From Bacteroidales bacterium (lineage in GTDB: Bacteria; Bacteroidota; Bacteroidia; Bacteroidales; UBA932): a stretch of DNA of 64,000 nt. Numbering within the stretch: position 1 is the stretch's first letter; each line of letters starts with the position of its first letter. The DNA is taken from assembly GCA_017549505.1 (NCBI GenBank), contig JAFYUS010000054.1, forward strand, positions 1 through 64,000, given 5' to 3'. The notes under the pieces are model-generated. The model was given only the letters and a program-made list of their open reading frames with translations. It was not told where the DNA came from and made no database searches. Both the position numbers and the translations under genes were made by a program. Positions 7,976 to 16,849 of this stretch are shown here, piece by piece.

Positions 7976-10414
7976 TTAGAGAAGAGTAATCTTTGTACAC
8001 TTAGTATTGTCACCGTTGAGGACGAATGTACCTCCCCACCACTGCTGAACGAGTGCAGCCTCAATCATCTCCTGAGTTAATGTAAGACCAACCTTGCCAC
8101 CGTTTGCTTCAAGGTCATACTCAGTGAACTTACCACCTTCTGTATCAGCACCAACTGCGCAGACGCTCAAGTATGTAGGTCCCCAGTGACCTTCTACGAT
8201 CTGGACCTTCCAAGGATCTGCACCGATCTGCTCGAAGTAGAAGTAAACGATCTGTCCTGGCTGAGCACCTGCTGCAGCAAGCTCAAGACCTGCGTCTGAA
8301 AGGGCATATGGCTGGCTAGCCCAGTCGTCTGCGATAAGCTCACCTTCCCAAAGATCAACCTCCTGAGAAATCTCAGTTGTAAGAGTAATCTTTGAGATGT
8401 TGTAGCCTGTACCGCACATTACCAGACCTCCATTATTCTGGAGTTCTGCAAGGTCTGCTGCTGTGAGTTTGACAGCCATATATGTAAGACCCTTTGCAAT
8501 TGATACATTACCATCACCGTCAGCACCAGTAAAGCCCTTGGTTGTAGGGAGAGCCACCCAGCTACCGTTTCCGAAGCGGATGACAGCACCGTCATCAACG
8601 ACCTCAAAGTATGCTGTAAGAACGGTTCCAGCCTTGACTGTAGACCAGTCGTATCCGCCCCAAGAGAGATTTGAAACAGCTCCACCAGACCATGTCACAT
8701 ATGACTCACCTTCCCAGATAGTCTTGATGTCAAGTTCAAGACCCACCTCGATAGGAGTAGCCACTGTCTCGACATCACCACTGAAGAGATGGAAGCTCAT
8801 ATTGTAAGCACCGGCCTTGCACCAAGGCATAAGGAAGCGTACCTCTGTATCTGTACGGAGGCTGTACTGAGTTACCTTTGTCTCGCCGATGAAGATGTTC
8901 TCGACAAGGGCGAAGTTAGAGCCCTTGAGGACAACTTCCTGACCGATATGCTGCATTGCCGGCATTTCATTTACGATCACGAGAGCGTGATAGTTCACTT
9001 TGATCTCCTCAACAGATTCAACCACATAACCGTTTGCAGCAGTAAGCGCAACCTTACCCTTGAGAGATGATACGGTTGTTCCTACCAGAAGCTTGCCATC
9101 TTCAGTATATTCAATTTCTTCAGCGGCACCGCCGAGAGTGGCGCTTACGACGAGGTCAAGGTCTTCACCAGTCACAACTACAGACTCGTCACCGGCATAA
9201 AGCTCGAGAGGAGTAACTTCAGTAATAACAGGCTTTACAAGCTCGACTGCCTCAGTAGAGACTGTCTTGCCGTTTGCAAGAGTAAGAGTCACAGCGCCGT
9301 CAACAGCCTTTGCAGGAATTACAAACACAAGCTTACCATCAACAAGGGCTGGCTCAAGAGCTGTACCTGCAAGGTCAGCGGCAGTCACAAGATCAAGATC
9401 CTTACCAGTAATCACAGCGTTGAGACCGGCCTTATAACGGGTCTCTGCAGCGATCGCAACACCTGTAGGGATTACTGTAGTATAAGCACCAGCCTTGAAT
9501 TCCTTGCCTGCATATGAAGTAAGGACAACCTCACCATCGGCTACAGAAGCAGGAAGCTCGACTGTTACTGACTTATGGTCGTCAGCGAGAACGAAATCCA
9601 CATCAGTATATGCCACAACATCTTCTGCACCTTCTTCAGCTGCAGGAGTAGTAACCTTGAAGGAAACCTTCTCGATCATGTCAAGGAATGCTCCCTCGAC
9701 CTTGATGCTTGCACCAGCCTTGAGCATACCTCTTGCTACGGACTTGACTGTAGGATCACCTATGACAAGAGTCTCTTCCGAAGGAATGTTGTTTGGTATA
9801 AGTCCCTCAGGGTTGTTGTTCTCGTCTACGTCACCGATGGTAACGGGACCTGATACCGCATTTGAAGGAACGATGAACTTGAGTTCACGACGGCTCTTGG
9901 ATACGATCTGATCACCTGTCACATAAACACCATTGTTGAGAACGACCTGCTGGACATTATAAAGATAATCACCTTTCACAGTAACCTCATCACCTGGCAT
10001 CGCAGAGGATGGAGAGAAAGAGTCAAAGACTATACCTTCAGTAAAGGTAAGGTCTGCGGAAGTCTTATATGTATTTCCTGCATTGTCGACAATTTCTACA
10101 GGTCCTGTAACCGATGCATCTTCCGCACCTGCCTTAGGAGTTACTACGCGGATTTCGCTGACCCTGCCTGAAGCCACGACATTGATGTCGGTAATAGGCT
10201 CAGCTCCCGGAATGCGCACCTCGACGATCTTGTCAAGATTACTACCTAAGATACGAAGTTCCGCACCACGTACTATAGGATTTGGAGCAACTGCACCCAA
10301 CACGACTGCGTCATCCTGATACTGGTCCGTCGAGAGTTCTTCATGAGAACAAGCAGAAAGACCCACAAGAGAGCAGAGGGCAAGAAGTGCTGAAAATCTG
10401 AATATATTTTTCAT
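7976..10414 (-). CDS. Surface glycan-binding lipoprotein, IPT/TIG repeats plus tandem C-terminal beta domains
   Basis: An 812-residue lipoprotein (MKNIFRFSALLALCSLVGLSAC, Cys22). About six IPT/TIG-like repeats fill residues ~38-560; each starts with a pattern like VAPNPIVRGAELRILGSNL or FSPSSAMPGDEVTVKG. Two similar C-terminal units follow (~570-690 and ~695-812), each opening with xWEGEL/xWEGES and containing aromatic-rich strands (WGGYDWS, WGPTYLS, QQWWGGTF). I infer that these are carbohydrate-binding beta-sandwiches. It corresponds to SGBP-B type proteins encoded after SusD: an elongated rod holding binding sites away from the membrane. No catalytic motif is visible. Position in the operon: third after SusC. 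Confidence 0.82.
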   Translation of the reverse strand: MKNIFRFSALLALCSLVGLSACSHEELSTDQYQDDAVVLGAVAPNPIVRGAELRILGSNLDKIVEVRIPGAEPITDINVVASGRVSEIRVVTPKAGAEDASVTGPVEIVDNAGNTYKTSADLTFTEGIVFDSFSPSSAMPGDEVTVKGDYLYNVQQVVLNNGVYVTGDQIVSKSRRELKFIVPSNAVSGPVTIGDVDENNNPEGLIPNNIPSEETLVIGDPTVKSVARGMLKAGASIKVEGAFLDMIEKVSFKVTTPAAEEGAEDVVAYTDVDFVLADDHKSVTVELPASVADGEVVLTSYAGKEFKAGAYTTVIPTGVAIAAETRYKAGLNAVITGKDLDLVTAADLAGTALEPALVDGKLVFVIPAKAVDGAVTLTLANGKTVSTEAVELVKPVITEVTPLELYAGDESVVVTGEDLDLVVSATLGGAAEEIEYTEDGKLLVGTTVSSLKGKVALTAANGYVVESVEEIKVNYHALVIVNEMPAMQHIGQEVVLKGSNFALVENIFIGETKVTQYSLRTDTEVRFLMPWCKAGAYNMSFHLFSGDVETVATPIEVGLELDIKTIWEGESYVTWSGGAVSNLSWGGYDWSTVKAGTVLTAYFEVVDDGAVIRFGNGSWVALPTTKGFTGADGDGNVSIAKGLTYMAVKLTAADLAELQNNGGLVMCGTGYNISKITLTTEISQEVDLWEGELIADDWASQPYALSDAGLELAAAGAQPGQIVYFYFEQIGADPWKVQIVEGHWGPTYLSVCAVGADTEGGKFTEYDLEANGGKVGLTLTQEMIEAALVQQWWGGTFVLNGDNTKCTKITLL

Positions 10415-10431
10415 AATCTATCCCTTTTAAA

Positions 10432-11733
10432 TTATTTCACAGGAACAACACGGAGGTTGTCGATTCTGAAGACAGGAGTACATTCAGTACCTGCAACTCC
10501 ACCGCTCCAAGCCCAAATACAGAATGAAGCGAAGTCTTCAGGTTTCTGAAGTGGAACCTTACCCGCTGTACCATCGGCATTGTATGTGAACTCTGAGAAC
10601 GGTACGGTCACGGTAATCCACTTTCCGCCTGTATCGAACGAACCTGTAGTCTCCCAAGGACGATAGAGTCCACGGCAGAGATCCAGACCGCCATTAGCGG
10701 CAACGTCGATATAGGTGTTGTTCTGCCACTCGTCATTGGCAGCCTTGTCCGAACTACAGAAGACAAGCTGAAGCGCACCTGACATCCAAGGAGCATCCGC
10801 AGGAATGCAGAGTTCGAACTTGAAAGCCATGCTCTGCCAGTTTGTTAAGTCGATCACGTTGCATATAGGAGTTCCAGGACCAGAGGTGATGCTCATAGGG
10901 TCTCCACCCCAGTTACCGCACCAGAAGTCGATCTTGTAGTCTTCGTTCCAACCACCGTTGGCATCAAGAGGATTGGCACTCTTAAGCTCCACGTAATTGC
11001 CGAAGATACCGTCTACATCACTGTATACTCCGCTGAAGTTCCAACCCTGAGGTACGATATCTGTCGTGCCATCGAAGTCTGTGATCAGACCACCACAGAA
11101 ATCATAATAAGAGAATGGTGAACGACCCAGGCCGGACTCTGTCTCAATTTTGATCTTACCAGGCTTGGCATCTGCAGGAATCGTGAACGTAACTTCAGTC
11201 ATGGAGACACTCTTGAACGATGTAACAGAAGCACCGTTACCGTCTTCAAAGGTGATTGTCATAGGCTCGGCGAAGTAGTTTCCATAAACTGTAACCTCTT
11301 CACCCGGCTTCTGGAATTCACAAGACATGGACTTGATCTGTGGAACAGGCATCATTACCTTGAAATCTACAGCAACTGTGTCCTGGCCCTTGGTTATCAT
11401 GTAGGCCTTGTCTGTCTTTACCTTCGGAAGGTTTGCAGGAATTGCTGCCACCAAAGTGTTTTCAGTAATGAAGCTGGTATTGAGAACCGTCTTCTGGTCA
11501 TTGAAGTAAAGTTCACGTACGCTGCAGAGGTTCTCACCGACGAAGCATACGACTTCGCCCATGAAGGCCTGCTCGATGAAGACGTCACGGTCTGCATACC
11601 TTACATAATGTACGGTAGGCACGCCGTCTGCAAGCTCGAATGCATCAGGATAGTCCTCGCACGATGCGAAGCCCAATGCCGCTGCAGCCAAAAGCATTAT
11701 GTGTTTAATATATCTTTTCATATCCGTAATCAT
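10432..11733 (-). CDS. Surface glycan-binding lipoprotein (SGBP) following SusD
   Basis: A 433-residue lipoprotein. The ATG at 11731-11733 overlaps the SusD stop as TAATG; a second ATG four codons on (11719-11721) gives a cleaner signal peptide, MKRYIKHIMLLAAAALGFASC. Residues ~40-215 hold two IPT-like Ig domains (MGEVVCFVGENL; KPGEEVTVYGNYF). Residues ~215-433 form a beta-sandwich with many exposed aromatics (GWNFSGVYSD, DFWCGNWGGD, FCIWAWSGG) and the C-terminus FRIDNLRVVPVK, as in Bacteroidetes glycan-binding surface proteins. It is inferred to bind the mannan for SusCD. No enzyme motif is seen. Confidence 0.85.
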   Translation of the reverse strand: MITDMKRYIKHIMLLAAAALGFASCEDYPDAFELADGVPTVHYVRYADRDVFIEQAFMGEVVCFVGENLCSVRELYFNDQKTVLNTSFITENTLVAAIPANLPKVKTDKAYMITKGQDTVAVDFKVMMPVPQIKSMSCEFQKPGEEVTVYGNYFAEPMTITFEDGNGASVTSFKSVSMTEVTFTIPADAKPGKIKIETESGLGRSPFSYYDFCGGLITDFDGTTDIVPQGWNFSGVYSDVDGIFGNYVELKSANPLDANGGWNEDYKIDFWCGNWGGDPMSITSGPGTPICNVIDLTNWQSMAFKFELCIPADAPWMSGALQLVFCSSDKAANDEWQNNTYIDVAANGGLDLCRGLYRPWETTGSFDTGGKWITVTVPFSEFTYNADGTAGKVPLQKPEDFASFCIWAWSGGVAGTECTPVFRIDNLRVVPVK

Positions 11734-13583
11734 TAGAAGTTGTAAACATACTCTGCGCGAACATCTACCGGCTGTGCAGGCTCAAGAAGATGAGGGTTGA
11801 ATGTCACATCGGCTGCCGGAAGAGGAAGAGTGAAGATACCCTCGTTTACATGAGTTGAACGACCTGGAAGATCGTCAGCGTATCTTACATCATTGTTGAG
11901 CAGGCTCCATTCAGCCTTGGTAGCATCGAATGCAGTAAGGTCTGCCGGTGCATCCTCAAGAGTACCGCCGCATCCTGTGTACCAGTAGTTCTTGCAAGCC
12001 TCGTTGTAGCTGTAGAGCTGGTTCATGAGCTGGCCTGAAAGATCTGCCATTGCAGCAGCCTTGTCATAATAAGCAAGACGCACATAGTCATACCAACGGT
12101 CTCCTTCTCCTGCAAGCTCAAGACGACGCTCCTTCCAGATATCATCGAATGTCACATCGGTAAGCGCACCGTCAGTCTCATCGATCTTTTCGTTGATTGC
12201 ACGTGCACGTACTGCGTTTACATACTGAAGAGCCTTTGCCTTTGTGCCGCCGCCGAGAAGATTCGCCTCTGCACAGATGAGATATACATCTGAAAGACGG
12301 AGAAGATGGGTAGGAAGCTGGTTGCTCATTCTGCCTGCAGCAACACCGATGGCAGCCTCATGGTCAGCACCGTCACCGAAGAGATGCTTCACGTTCTGGC
12401 TTCCGCAAGGACCTTCCCACTGACCAGGAGAGCCATAGCTTGCATACTCCTCATCACCGCTGAAAAGGAAGTAAAGATAGTTGAAGCCTTTGTTTCCCCA
12501 AGGGTCAGCCTTTGTTGTCCAGAAGTATTCGTAGATATCACCGGCCATCATAAGGGTAGCCTTACGACGTGTATCCTTCTCCTTTGCCTCTCCACGCTCA
12601 GCCGGAGACTGCAATGGGTCTACGCCGAATGCAAGAGCGAGGTCATAAGAAGGACCGCCCCAGCCGCCCCAGAGGTCACCGAATTCGCTGAATCCCTCGA
12701 AGCAGAGGTCGCACTGCAGAGAGTTCTGGGCTGTCCAGTTGCCTGACTTCGCTTCCCACTGCCAAGATATGAGGCTCTCACCTGTAGCGTTGTATACGCT
12801 TGGAGCAATACGGAATACGTCAGAATACTTAGGAGTAAGAGTACGTCCCGAATTGAGGATCACGTCTTCTGAAAGATCGGCTGCCTTCTTGAGGTCATCG
12901 TTGTTCAATGATCCGGCAAGACCGGCTCTTGTAAGATAAACCTTTGAAAGAAGAGCCTCAGCAGCATAGTAGTCAATACGTCCGTTCCAACCTGAAGTCT
13001 GCTTAGGAAGAAGTTCCATAGCCTTCTCAAGGGTCATGATGATGTATTCGTATACGCTTGCTCTGTCTGCCTTGTAAAGGTCGTTGTATGTACCTTCAGT
13101 AAGGATTGCGTTATTGTCGTGTACGATAGGAACTTCACCGAAAGTCCTTACCATATAGAAATAAGCCATTGCCTTCCATGTGAGGGCCTCGCCGATAGCC
13201 TTGTTCTTTGCAGCCTGTGAAGGGCCTTCAGCATTCACGATATTGAAGATTACGGTGTTTGCATGCGCATTTACCGACCACAATGAGTATGACATGTTGA
13301 CAAGGTCAGTATCGGAACCGTTTGTCGAGAAATCAAGATATGGGCTGTCCCAGTACATGTTTCCGGCCATGACCTCTCCGATCTTGATATAAGGACGGAT
13401 GAAATCATACCAAGGGGAATTGTACAGGTAATTGACACCCTGCTCCACCTGCTCGTCCGTCTGGTAGAAATTCGAGACATTGTAGCTGTCTTCGGTAGGA
13501 CGGTTCAGGAAGTCCTGGCAAGAAGCGAAGCTGATAGCTAGAACTCCTGCCATAACACCTTTGAATATATTACGTAGTTTCAT
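11733..13583 (-). CDS. susD-like: SusD-like glycan-binding lipoprotein
   Basis: A 616-residue lipoprotein; signal MKLRNIFKGVMAGVLAISFASC (Cys22) followed by the SusD-typical QDFLNRPTEDSY. The fold is recognisable from the N-terminal RagB/SusD segment (FYQTDEQVEQGVNYLYN), TPR-like helices with AMAYFYMVRTFGEVPIV and AEALLSKVYLTRAG, and the C-terminal YLICAEANLLGG / VNAVRARA / WKERRLELAGEGDRWYDYVR block. In the family it caps the SusC barrel and loads glycan. It lies 19 nt after SusC, forming the pair that defines the locus as a PUL. Confidence 0.96.
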   Translation of the reverse strand: MKLRNIFKGVMAGVLAISFASCQDFLNRPTEDSYNVSNFYQTDEQVEQGVNYLYNSPWYDFIRPYIKIGEVMAGNMYWDSPYLDFSTNGSDTDLVNMSYSLWSVNAHANTVIFNIVNAEGPSQAAKNKAIGEALTWKAMAYFYMVRTFGEVPIVHDNNAILTEGTYNDLYKADRASVYEYIIMTLEKAMELLPKQTSGWNGRIDYYAAEALLSKVYLTRAGLAGSLNNDDLKKAADLSEDVILNSGRTLTPKYSDVFRIAPSVYNATGESLISWQWEAKSGNWTAQNSLQCDLCFEGFSEFGDLWGGWGGPSYDLALAFGVDPLQSPAERGEAKEKDTRRKATLMMAGDIYEYFWTTKADPWGNKGFNYLYFLFSGDEEYASYGSPGQWEGPCGSQNVKHLFGDGADHEAAIGVAAGRMSNQLPTHLLRLSDVYLICAEANLLGGGTKAKALQYVNAVRARAINEKIDETDGALTDVTFDDIWKERRLELAGEGDRWYDYVRLAYYDKAAAMADLSGQLMNQLYSYNEACKNYWYTGCGGTLEDAPADLTAFDATKAEWSLLNNDVRYADDLPGRSTHVNEGIFTLPLPAADVTFNPHLLEPAQPVDVRAEYVYNF

Positions 13584-13602
13584 ATTCTTCTTTCTTTAAG
13601 GA

Positions 13603-16600
13603 TTAGAATGTAAGGCTTACACCGAATGAATATGTGGTAGGAGATGGGTAACGACCGTTATCCACTCCGTAAGCATATCCTGATGAGTCCTGTGTCGAAG
13701 CACCTACCTCAGGGTCATATCCTGAATACTTTGTGAAAGTATAGAGGTTCTGGATGTTGCAGTAAACGCGGATGTTTTCGAAATTGATCTTCTGCATCCA
13801 CTTCTTAGGGAATGTATATCCGAGGGTCACGTTCTTGATACGGAGATATGATCCGTCCTCAATGTAGCGTGTGCTGAGACGGTCATTGTCATTAGGGTCG
13901 TTCAGAGTAGGACGAGGAGTCATCGTACCGCTGTTTGCAACCTTCACGTTAGTTATGTCGTCGAACCATGAACCGCTCTCATAAACCTTGTCTGGATCGA
14001 TAGGAACAAGCTGTGCCTTATCCTTGATGGCTGATGCATTCTGGTTTACCCATACTGACTTCATTGAAGCAAGACCGCCTGAAGGACCGTTCATAAGGCT
14101 GTAGTTGAGAACCTTGTTGCCATACGATCCGTTGAGGAAGATATTGAGGTCAAATCCCTTGTAGCGGAATGTATTGTTCCAACCGAATGTAAAGACAGGA
14201 AGCGGGCTTCCGATGTCTGTCATATCATTTTCATCAATGACGCCATCCTCGTTGATATCCTTGTACTTGAGGTCACCGACCCATACTGTATTCGAACGGT
14301 TGTAAACTCCGTTTGAAGGGTGCTTTGCTGTCTTTGGAGAATTCTCGATATCCTCAAGAGATTCATATACGCCTTCTACCACATAACCATAGAAGTTGTA
14401 GAGAGGTTTTCCGATCTCAGAAAGACATACGACATCATCCCACTGTCCGTAACCGATGATGCTGGCAGCAGATGTTCCGCTGAGAGCAACAAGTTTGTTG
14501 CGGTTGAATGAAATCTGAGCATTGCTGTCCCACTGGAACTCGCCTACGAAAGGATGAACATCGAGAGTGAACTCAAGACCCTTGTTCTCGATGCTTCCGT
14601 AGTTACCCTTAGGAGCTGCAAGAACTGATGATCCGTTACCCTGGGTTCCCATATATGAAGGAAGCTGCATGGACATAAGCATGTCCTTTGAAACCTTCTG
14701 ATAGAGATCTACTGTAACATTGAGTCTGTCCTGGAAGAATCCGAGGTCGAGTCCGAAGTTCAACTGCTCCTGTGACTCCCATCTGATGGCTGTGTTAGGA
14801 ATGTTTGCAGGACGATAACCGGCACCGAGAGCCGAGTCCATAGAGCTGATTGCCGAGCCCCATGCATATCCTCCGATGTTTGAGTTACCGGTCTGTCCCC
14901 AACCTAAACGGACCTTACCGTTGCTGAACCAGTCAAGACTTTCCATCCACTTCTCGTTGGTAAAACGCCATGAACCTGCTACCGAATGGAAGCCTGCCCA
15001 ACGGTTATCAGGACCGAAGTTGGAAGAACCGTCGTAACGATAAGTATAAGTCAGATAATATCTGTTGTCATAATTGTAAGTCTCACGGGTGAAGAATGAA
15101 GCCATTGCCGAGCTTCCGAATCCTGAACCGATTGTAGGAGTACCTGCTCCAAGGTATGGGTTATGAACTTCGTCAGAAGGAAGCTTGGTATTGTAGATAC
15201 TCTGATATTCCCAGCTTGACTCCCAAAGTTCCTGTCCTGCCATCACAGAGAAGTTGTGCTTTCCGATTGTGTTGGCGTATGTGATATAGTTCTTGAGCTG
15301 CCAGAACATGCTAGTATTGTTCTGCCATCTAGCCTCGTTTGTACCACGCTGCCAGTTACCGAGGTTAACCATTGGAGTATAAGTCTCCGACTTGTTGAAA
15401 CCGAGGTCAAAGCCTACCTCTGTATGCCATGTGAGGTTCTTGACAGGAGTAATGTCAGCAAAGATGTTTCCGTTGAGTTTCTGACGCTTAAGGATGATGT
15501 CATCCATCATTGCCATAGCGATAGGATTGACACGGCTGCCGAGACCTTCGCGGACTTCAGAAGTAAAGTTTCCATCAACGTCATAGATAGGAATGTCTGG
15601 AAGACTGGTCAACGAAGTGAACACGATACCTTCCTGGCTGTCTGCAAGCTTAAGGTCATCGACAGTATTTGAGTAAGTTGCGTTCACACCGAGCTTGAAC
15701 CACTTCTTGAGCTGTGCATCGAGATTTGTACGTACGCTGAAACGTGAGAAGTTCGATCCGATGATGGTACCTTCCTGATCCATGAAGGATCCTGACACAT
15801 AGTACTGTACCTTGTCAGTACCGCCGGAAGCTGAAACCTGATGCTGGTGCTGGAGAGCTGTCTGGAAAATTGCATCCTGCCAGTTTGTACCTACACCAAG
15901 GACTGAAGGATCAGAGTAATATGCATTGGCTTCATATCTTTCGCCGATTCTGAGAAGCTCGTTATAGTACTCTGCATATTCACGAAGATTCATCATATCC
16001 ATACGACGAGTCTGCTGTGATACTGCAAACATACCGTCATAAGTGAACTTCGCCTCGCCTGCCTTACCACGCTTTGTAGTGATGAGAACGACACCGTTCG
16101 CACCCTGTGCACCGTAGATCGCTGTTGCAGAAGCATCCTTGAGGATCTCCATGCTTACGATATCTGCAGGGTTGATTGTCGAGAGAGGTGAAATTGTAGA
16201 TACAGATCCGTTTCCGAGAGCATCACCAAGACCGAAGTCACGGCCTGAAGATCCGCCACCCTGAACGATAACACCGTCGATGACGTAGAGAGGCTCTGCG
16301 TTAGCGTTGATGGTAGCCTGTCCGCGGACACGGATCGATGATGACGAACCAGGTGCTCCTGAAGTCTGGACTGCTGTCACACCGGCAGCACGACCCTGGA
16401 GAGTCTGGTCAAGAGATGAAACGATGGAACCTTTGATGGACTCCTCGCTCATCGAAACTGATGATCCGGAAAGGTCACTTCTCTTCATCGTACCGTAACC
16501 TACGACTACGACTTCGTCCAGAAGCTGCTTGTCTTCCTGCAGAGTTGCATTGTAGACATTCTGACTTCCCACGAGAAGCTCAACATCCTTGTAACCGATG

Positions 16601-16815
16601 GAAGAAATGACGATTGTCGCTCCCTGAGGCACGCTCAATGTCCATTTTCCATCCAGATCTGTAACGGCACCGTTTGAGGTACCCTTCTCAATGACGCTCG
16701 CTCCTGCAACAGGACCAACCTCGTCAACGACTGTACCGCTGACCTGTTTGGTCTGTGCCATGAGCGATATGCTCAGAAAGAGCATCGCCAAGCAAGTAAA
16801 TAGTTTACTTTTCAT
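13603..16815 (-). CDS. susC-like: SusC-like TonB-dependent outer-membrane transporter
   Basis: A 1070-residue protein with signal peptide MKSKLFTCLAMLFLSISLMAQ. A carboxypeptidase-D regulatory-like domain (~23-95, VSGTVVDEVGPVAGASV) precedes the TonB box (DEVVVVGYGTMKRSDLSGS). The plug (~110-240) contains RIRG-type motif SIRVRG, PLYVIDG and ILKDASATAIYG. A long beta-barrel ends in TTYSFGVSLTF with the C-terminal Phe expected for Bam insertion. It imports oligosaccharides produced at the surface, energised by TonB. It starts 34 nt after the GH5-CE7 gene and is followed by SusD. Confidence 0.97.
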   Translation of the reverse strand: MKSKLFTCLAMLFLSISLMAQTKQVSGTVVDEVGPVAGASVIEKGTSNGAVTDLDGKWTLSVPQGATIVISSIGYKDVELLVGSQNVYNATLQEDKQLLDEVVVVGYGTMKRSDLSGSSVSMSEESIKGSIVSSLDQTLQGRAAGVTAVQTSGAPGSSSSIRVRGQATINANAEPLYVIDGVIVQGGGSSGRDFGLGDALGNGSVSTISPLSTINPADIVSMEILKDASATAIYGAQGANGVVLITTKRGKAGEAKFTYDGMFAVSQQTRRMDMMNLREYAEYYNELLRIGERYEANAYYSDPSVLGVGTNWQDAIFQTALQHQHQVSASGGTDKVQYYVSGSFMDQEGTIIGSNFSRFSVRTNLDAQLKKWFKLGVNATYSNTVDDLKLADSQEGIVFTSLTSLPDIPIYDVDGNFTSEVREGLGSRVNPIAMAMMDDIILKRQKLNGNIFADITPVKNLTWHTEVGFDLGFNKSETYTPMVNLGNWQRGTNEARWQNNTSMFWQLKNYITYANTIGKHNFSVMAGQELWESSWEYQSIYNTKLPSDEVHNPYLGAGTPTIGSGFGSSAMASFFTRETYNYDNRYYLTYTYRYDGSSNFGPDNRWAGFHSVAGSWRFTNEKWMESLDWFSNGKVRLGWGQTGNSNIGGYAWGSAISSMDSALGAGYRPANIPNTAIRWESQEQLNFGLDLGFFQDRLNVTVDLYQKVSKDMLMSMQLPSYMGTQGNGSSVLAAPKGNYGSIENKGLEFTLDVHPFVGEFQWDSNAQISFNRNKLVALSGTSAASIIGYGQWDDVVCLSEIGKPLYNFYGYVVEGVYESLEDIENSPKTAKHPSNGVYNRSNTVWVGDLKYKDINEDGVIDENDMTDIGSPLPVFTFGWNNTFRYKGFDLNIFLNGSYGNKVLNYSLMNGPSGGLASMKSVWVNQNASAIKDKAQLVPIDPDKVYESGSWFDDITNVKVANSGTMTPRPTLNDPNDNDRLSTRYIEDGSYLRIKNVTLGYTFPKKWMQKINFENIRVYCNIQNLYTFTKYSGYDPEVGASTQDSSGYAYGVDNGRYPSPTTYSFGVSLTF

Positions 16816-16849
16816 GTTACTGAATTTTGGTTAATAATTATGGGTATAA

